Assembly (NCBI GenBank): GCA_022453515.1
Contig: JAJNNY010000078.1
Span: 1-64,000 of the forward strand
Direction: 5' to 3'
DNA length: 64,000 bases
Source: Astrocystis sublimbata
Lineage: Eukaryota > Ascomycota > Sordariomycetes > Xylariales > Xylariaceae
In this document: in pieces, positions 60,906 through 64,000 of the stretch
Numbering within the stretch: position 1 is the stretch's first letter
Layout: each line of letters opens with the position of its first letter
Notes under the pieces: model-generated
What the model saw: only the letters and a program-made list of their open reading frames with translations
The model's database searches: none
Told to the model about the DNA's origin: nothing
Translations under genes and position numbers: made by a program

Positions 60906-62962
60906 ATATATGAATTAGAGGGCGGTGGTTTTGGCTGCGATAGTAGTACATTTGAGGGTCCCATTATTGGGTATCAATGTTTGCTTTTTTTGCATGTTGT
61001 GTCCTTATTCATGTGGACTGCAGGTTCCAAAGAGGGGGTTTGCTGCCAGTTTTGGAAACGCAACCATAGTCCCTTTTGGGCATGCTCGCTCTTACAGTCA
61101 ACCAAGAGTTTCAGGGGAGTTGCTTGAAAGAGTATATCCAAGCTTTGCACCATGCGTCCGAAAGTGGCAAGAGATATGTCTATCTTATTAAGGTAGCGAG
61201 TCATGGCTGGCGCTTGTTTGAGGTTCATGCCGGTTGAAAGGTTTAACAAAAACGGCTAGTGAATACAAACATGGTATGTTCCCTAGCATGATCTGACAGT
61301 TGTGAGTTGTGAACGGGTTGAAGGATCGCGAAATGGAGACCGTTGAGTATTATCGTTAGGTAACTGCGCACGTCCTGTTCCCACCACGCAGGGGAATAGG
61401 GGCCACTCTGGACCCGATATAAAGACTGTCGTGAAGCCTCTGTGTGGTTGCGACTTGACACTACCTAGTTTATCCTTGGTTATAACAAGTTGTTGAATGG
61501 AATAACAGGAAAATCTTGACACAAGAGCTTTTGTAAACCCCTCCTGGTTACTGGTGGACTGTAGTGGTATTTGGGGTGAGGCCCTGATGTTATTGGTTGC
61601 TCAGTTTCCCGTTAGCCTTCGGTCCTAGTACCTTGAGATGCCCAGATCATATTCAAAGCATGGTCAAACATCGTATGTCAAGATTCCCTTACATAGTGTC
61701 CGAATACGTGTCTAGGGGATTGTATTTGCTACTTCATGGCAGCTTTAAGTAGTAGATCGAGGAGCAACTGTTTCCGTGTTACAGAGGGGCAAGTTATTGT
61801 TCAGCTAAGGCACAGAGCTGAAAAGCATTAGTCACAGTACATCTGGATGAAACATCTCACGAGATGTGATAGGGGGGGGCCCAGGTGGTTGCATATGCAT
61901 GGTGCGTGCCATGGCCTACGCATACGCAAGCAGGTCCCGGAGGATCGCGTGTACAAGAGAGATGTGGCTGCAGCACAGACCAGACCTGACAAAGGTGCAG
62001 TGCAGCGCATTGCATGGCTCCATCGTCCGTCTGCTTCGTCACCCACGATCTGGCGGACGACCGGGAACACGTGGAAACTCCTGCGATGCTACATGTAGGG
62101 CTCACGCACAAGAGCTAGCTAGCTCAGTTCCCTCCCTGAGACATAAGGCGCTTGTTGGTGGTGCATGAACGCCATCAGCTGTCTTATGATATCTGACATG
62201 TCACGTTCTAGAGCATATATCGGATTTTTTAAACTGGGACGTTCTGCGAGCTAGGTGTGAGTAATGGAAATTGAAATGTGACGTATTGCTCAAACTATTG
62301 ACAGCGTAATTCATGACAGGTAACATTGCAAACCCACGCATATGAATGACCATGTATTTTGGCGTCTCGACCTTTTCTCATTATCCATGCAGATCTATTG
62401 TGTCTCAGCCTCTATGGGGCTGGATCCTTCCAGACAGCAGTGTCATTCAGCTTGCTTAACCGGTTGATAAATCATTACTCTGGTAATCAGCGAAAATTGG
62501 TTGCTGGGCCACAACCTTGACACAAACATGATAAGTATGTAAAGGGACAGAAATAAAAACATCGAGTGCTGAAAGGGGCGAAGTTTTGCCTATTGGCTTG
62601 AAGAATGTAATGAATAGTTGGCCGAAAGGAATCCAACTAATCTTGTATGGAGAATGGATCACAAATGGGATTCTGGAGCAAGGTTTTTTTCTTGGAGAGG
62701 TTTAAATTGAAGAACTATCAAAGTGAAGTTCTCAAACAAATTATGTAATGACAGCATGCGTCCGGAGCATTGACTAAAGAACGGATAGGGACTGCAGCCC
62801 TATGTCCCAAGACAGCATCGCCAGTGAAGCCCAATCCCAACACTATCATTGCCTCGCTCCCGATTAGAGTAACAACAGTGCCTCCATTATGTACTTGTCA
62901 AGACCCGAATGTGCCAGTATCTACACCCGTGCCCCTATGTTGTCTGATGGAAGACCAGATAT

Positions 62963-63397
62963 TTACTGCTCACCGAGACCGGTGGGGGTCTGGCAGAGAA
63001 CACCCTGGCCGAGCTGTTGAAAGTTTTGTTAGTAAGTTGAGAAGAAAGCAGACAAGACTGAGGGAATACTTACGATGGGCAGGACGCAGCAGCGGGCACG
63101 CTGGCCACCCTTGGCGCAGATGTCGCGGAAGCTGCCGACGCTCTTGGGGACAGCGGAGGCTGTGTGAAACTTGTTAGCCATCTGTGTGGTAAACTCGAGA
63201 TTGGAAAGGAGAGACGTACGAGAACCGCAGTTGAGGTCAGCCACGCCGAGGACATCGGTAGCGCAGCACTGAGCGACGCTGTAGAGACCCTGGCCACCGC
63301 AGGCCTTGTAGTTGCCACCGCTTCCGGTACCGTAGGTGGGAGTGGCAGTGACAGCGGCGGCGAGGAAGCCGAGGATAGCGACGAAGGAGGTCTGCAT
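62963..63397 (-). CDS. class II hydrophobin
   Basis: A three-exon minus-strand gene: 63397-63220, 63159-63074 and 63013-62963, giving 104 residues. It begins with the secretion signal MQTSFVAILGFLAAAVTA. The mature part has the eight-cysteine hydrophobin pattern: C in YKACGG, CC in AQCCATDVLG, C in DLNCGSPSAVP, C in RDICAKGGQ, CC in RARCCVLPILGQ and C in VLCQTP. The spacings are those of class II. Splicing is needed for the third-to-fourth loop (NCGSPSAV) and the final LGQGVLC. Such proteins form water-repellent films on spores and hyphae and help surface attachment. The short leader and TATA box suggest strong, stage-regulated expression. Confidence 0.96.
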
Positions 63398-64000
63398 TTT
63401 GAAGGTTTGGGGGTTTGTTTTGTTGGGGAACAAAAAAACGTTTGAAGATTGTGGGAGTAGTGAAGGTGAATGGGCTTCTGGGATTGCTGTTGTGGGATGG
63501 AGAGCAAGAGGAATTGTTGACTGTTGACGGCGAGGTTGACCTCCTTATATAGACTTCGAGAGGCTCGACATCTCGCTCGAATTCTTACCGCAATCTTGTT
63601 TTTCTGGACAACAAGGTCTGGTCTACCTAGCTCTGGCCTCAACACGACGCTTCTGGATGCGATCCATCTGTCATGGGTCTCTCTGGGGTCGTCGACATTT
63701 TGGCGTTATGCAGGCGCCATCCTCAGGTACCCAAGTAGCAAGTTGTCGTCCTATCAATAACACACGCCGAGATGAGATTCATGACGATCCTTGGTTGACT
63801 GCTCGGATAGTCGCTTGGCTAGATTGGCTACGAGGTTAATTAGGTAGAGCGGAATAGACGGTCCTGTCAGGCATGTTCCTAGCCACACGCCAGGGCGCCA
63901 TCGATCAACATACAGCAGCTGTCGAATCATACTACGTGTAGAGTACCACAGAGGCTTCCAATTTCCCAATATACCCTGTAGCGGAATGGGGAGCGGAACC
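63398..64000. other. hydrophobin promoter and right edge
   Basis: Upstream DNA of the hydrophobin gene with a TATA box. Frames overlapping it on both strands do not look like protein. No other gene is visible before the window ends. Confidence 0.5.
63544..63551 (-). promoter_or_regulatory. TATA box of hydrophobin gene
   Basis: The minus strand reads TATATAAG about 147 bases upstream of the ATG at 63397. The sequence is a strong match, and hydrophobin genes usually have TATA promoters. Confidence 0.65.

Larger units (their letters stand above)
60142..62962. other. 2.8-kb gene-poor region
   Basis: Right of the tRNA. One minus-strand frame (60666-60905, about 80 codons, reading DSVPATWCWFELVVYHISKVVDRC and SYYPNTYWAINPPSPECG) has a protein-like make-up but no clear start or splice partner; it may be the last exon of an unrecognised small gene. 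A run of eight to ten G lies near 61871. Nothing else is supported. Confidence 0.45.

Overview
The window is nuclear DNA of a filamentous ascomycete, most likely a Sordariomycete. Signs are many short GT-AG introns (about 50-110 bp), a class II hydrophobin, a Zn2Cys6 regulator, fungal-only kinase-like proteins, and a tRNA whose intron directly follows anticodon position 37. No bacterial operons or CRISPR arrays are present. All gene models were joined by hand from splice signals and reading frame.

Layout: 0.3-2.4 kb, Zn2Cys6 transcription factor with one splice junction that breaks the frame; 3.2-5 kb, small Cys-rich protein and an extended SDR; 6.2-12.2 kb, three plus-strand genes (APH-like phosphotransferase, classical SDR, secreted M24 peptidase); 14.1-16.1 kb, SRPK-type kinase; 22.5-25.7 kb, IWS1/Spn1 and a degenerate kinase-like protein; 27.2 kb, second small Cys-rich protein; 30.4-34.6 kb, Brl1/Brr6 nuclear-envelope protein convergent with DASH subunit Hsk3; 37.9-40.6 kb, ketopantoate-reductase-like protein with a very long disordered tail. 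From 40.6 to 49 kb there is a desert of about 8.5 kb. Then come a degenerate tRNA-like sequence, a partial conserved fungal gene, a pogo/Fot-like transposon deletion derivative with intact ends (50.4-51.5 kb), an acidic membrane protein, a fold-back element (54 kb), a secreted protein, a conserved fungal protein (57.7-58.8 kb), tRNA-Arg(CCG) and a class II hydrophobin (63 kb).

The genes form no single pathway. Housekeeping genes (SRPK, IWS1, Brl1/Brr6, Hsk3) fill the 14-41 kb core. The right third is gene-poor, carries repeats and holds the two surface or secreted protein genes, which suggests a more accessory region. The strongest leads are the frame break in the zinc-cluster regulator, the Fot-like element with an asymmetrically duplicated terminal repeat, the fold-back element whose arms differ largely by transitions, the odd tRNA-like locus, and two small Cys-rich proteins that may define an unnamed family. 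I found no convincing new multi-gene system.
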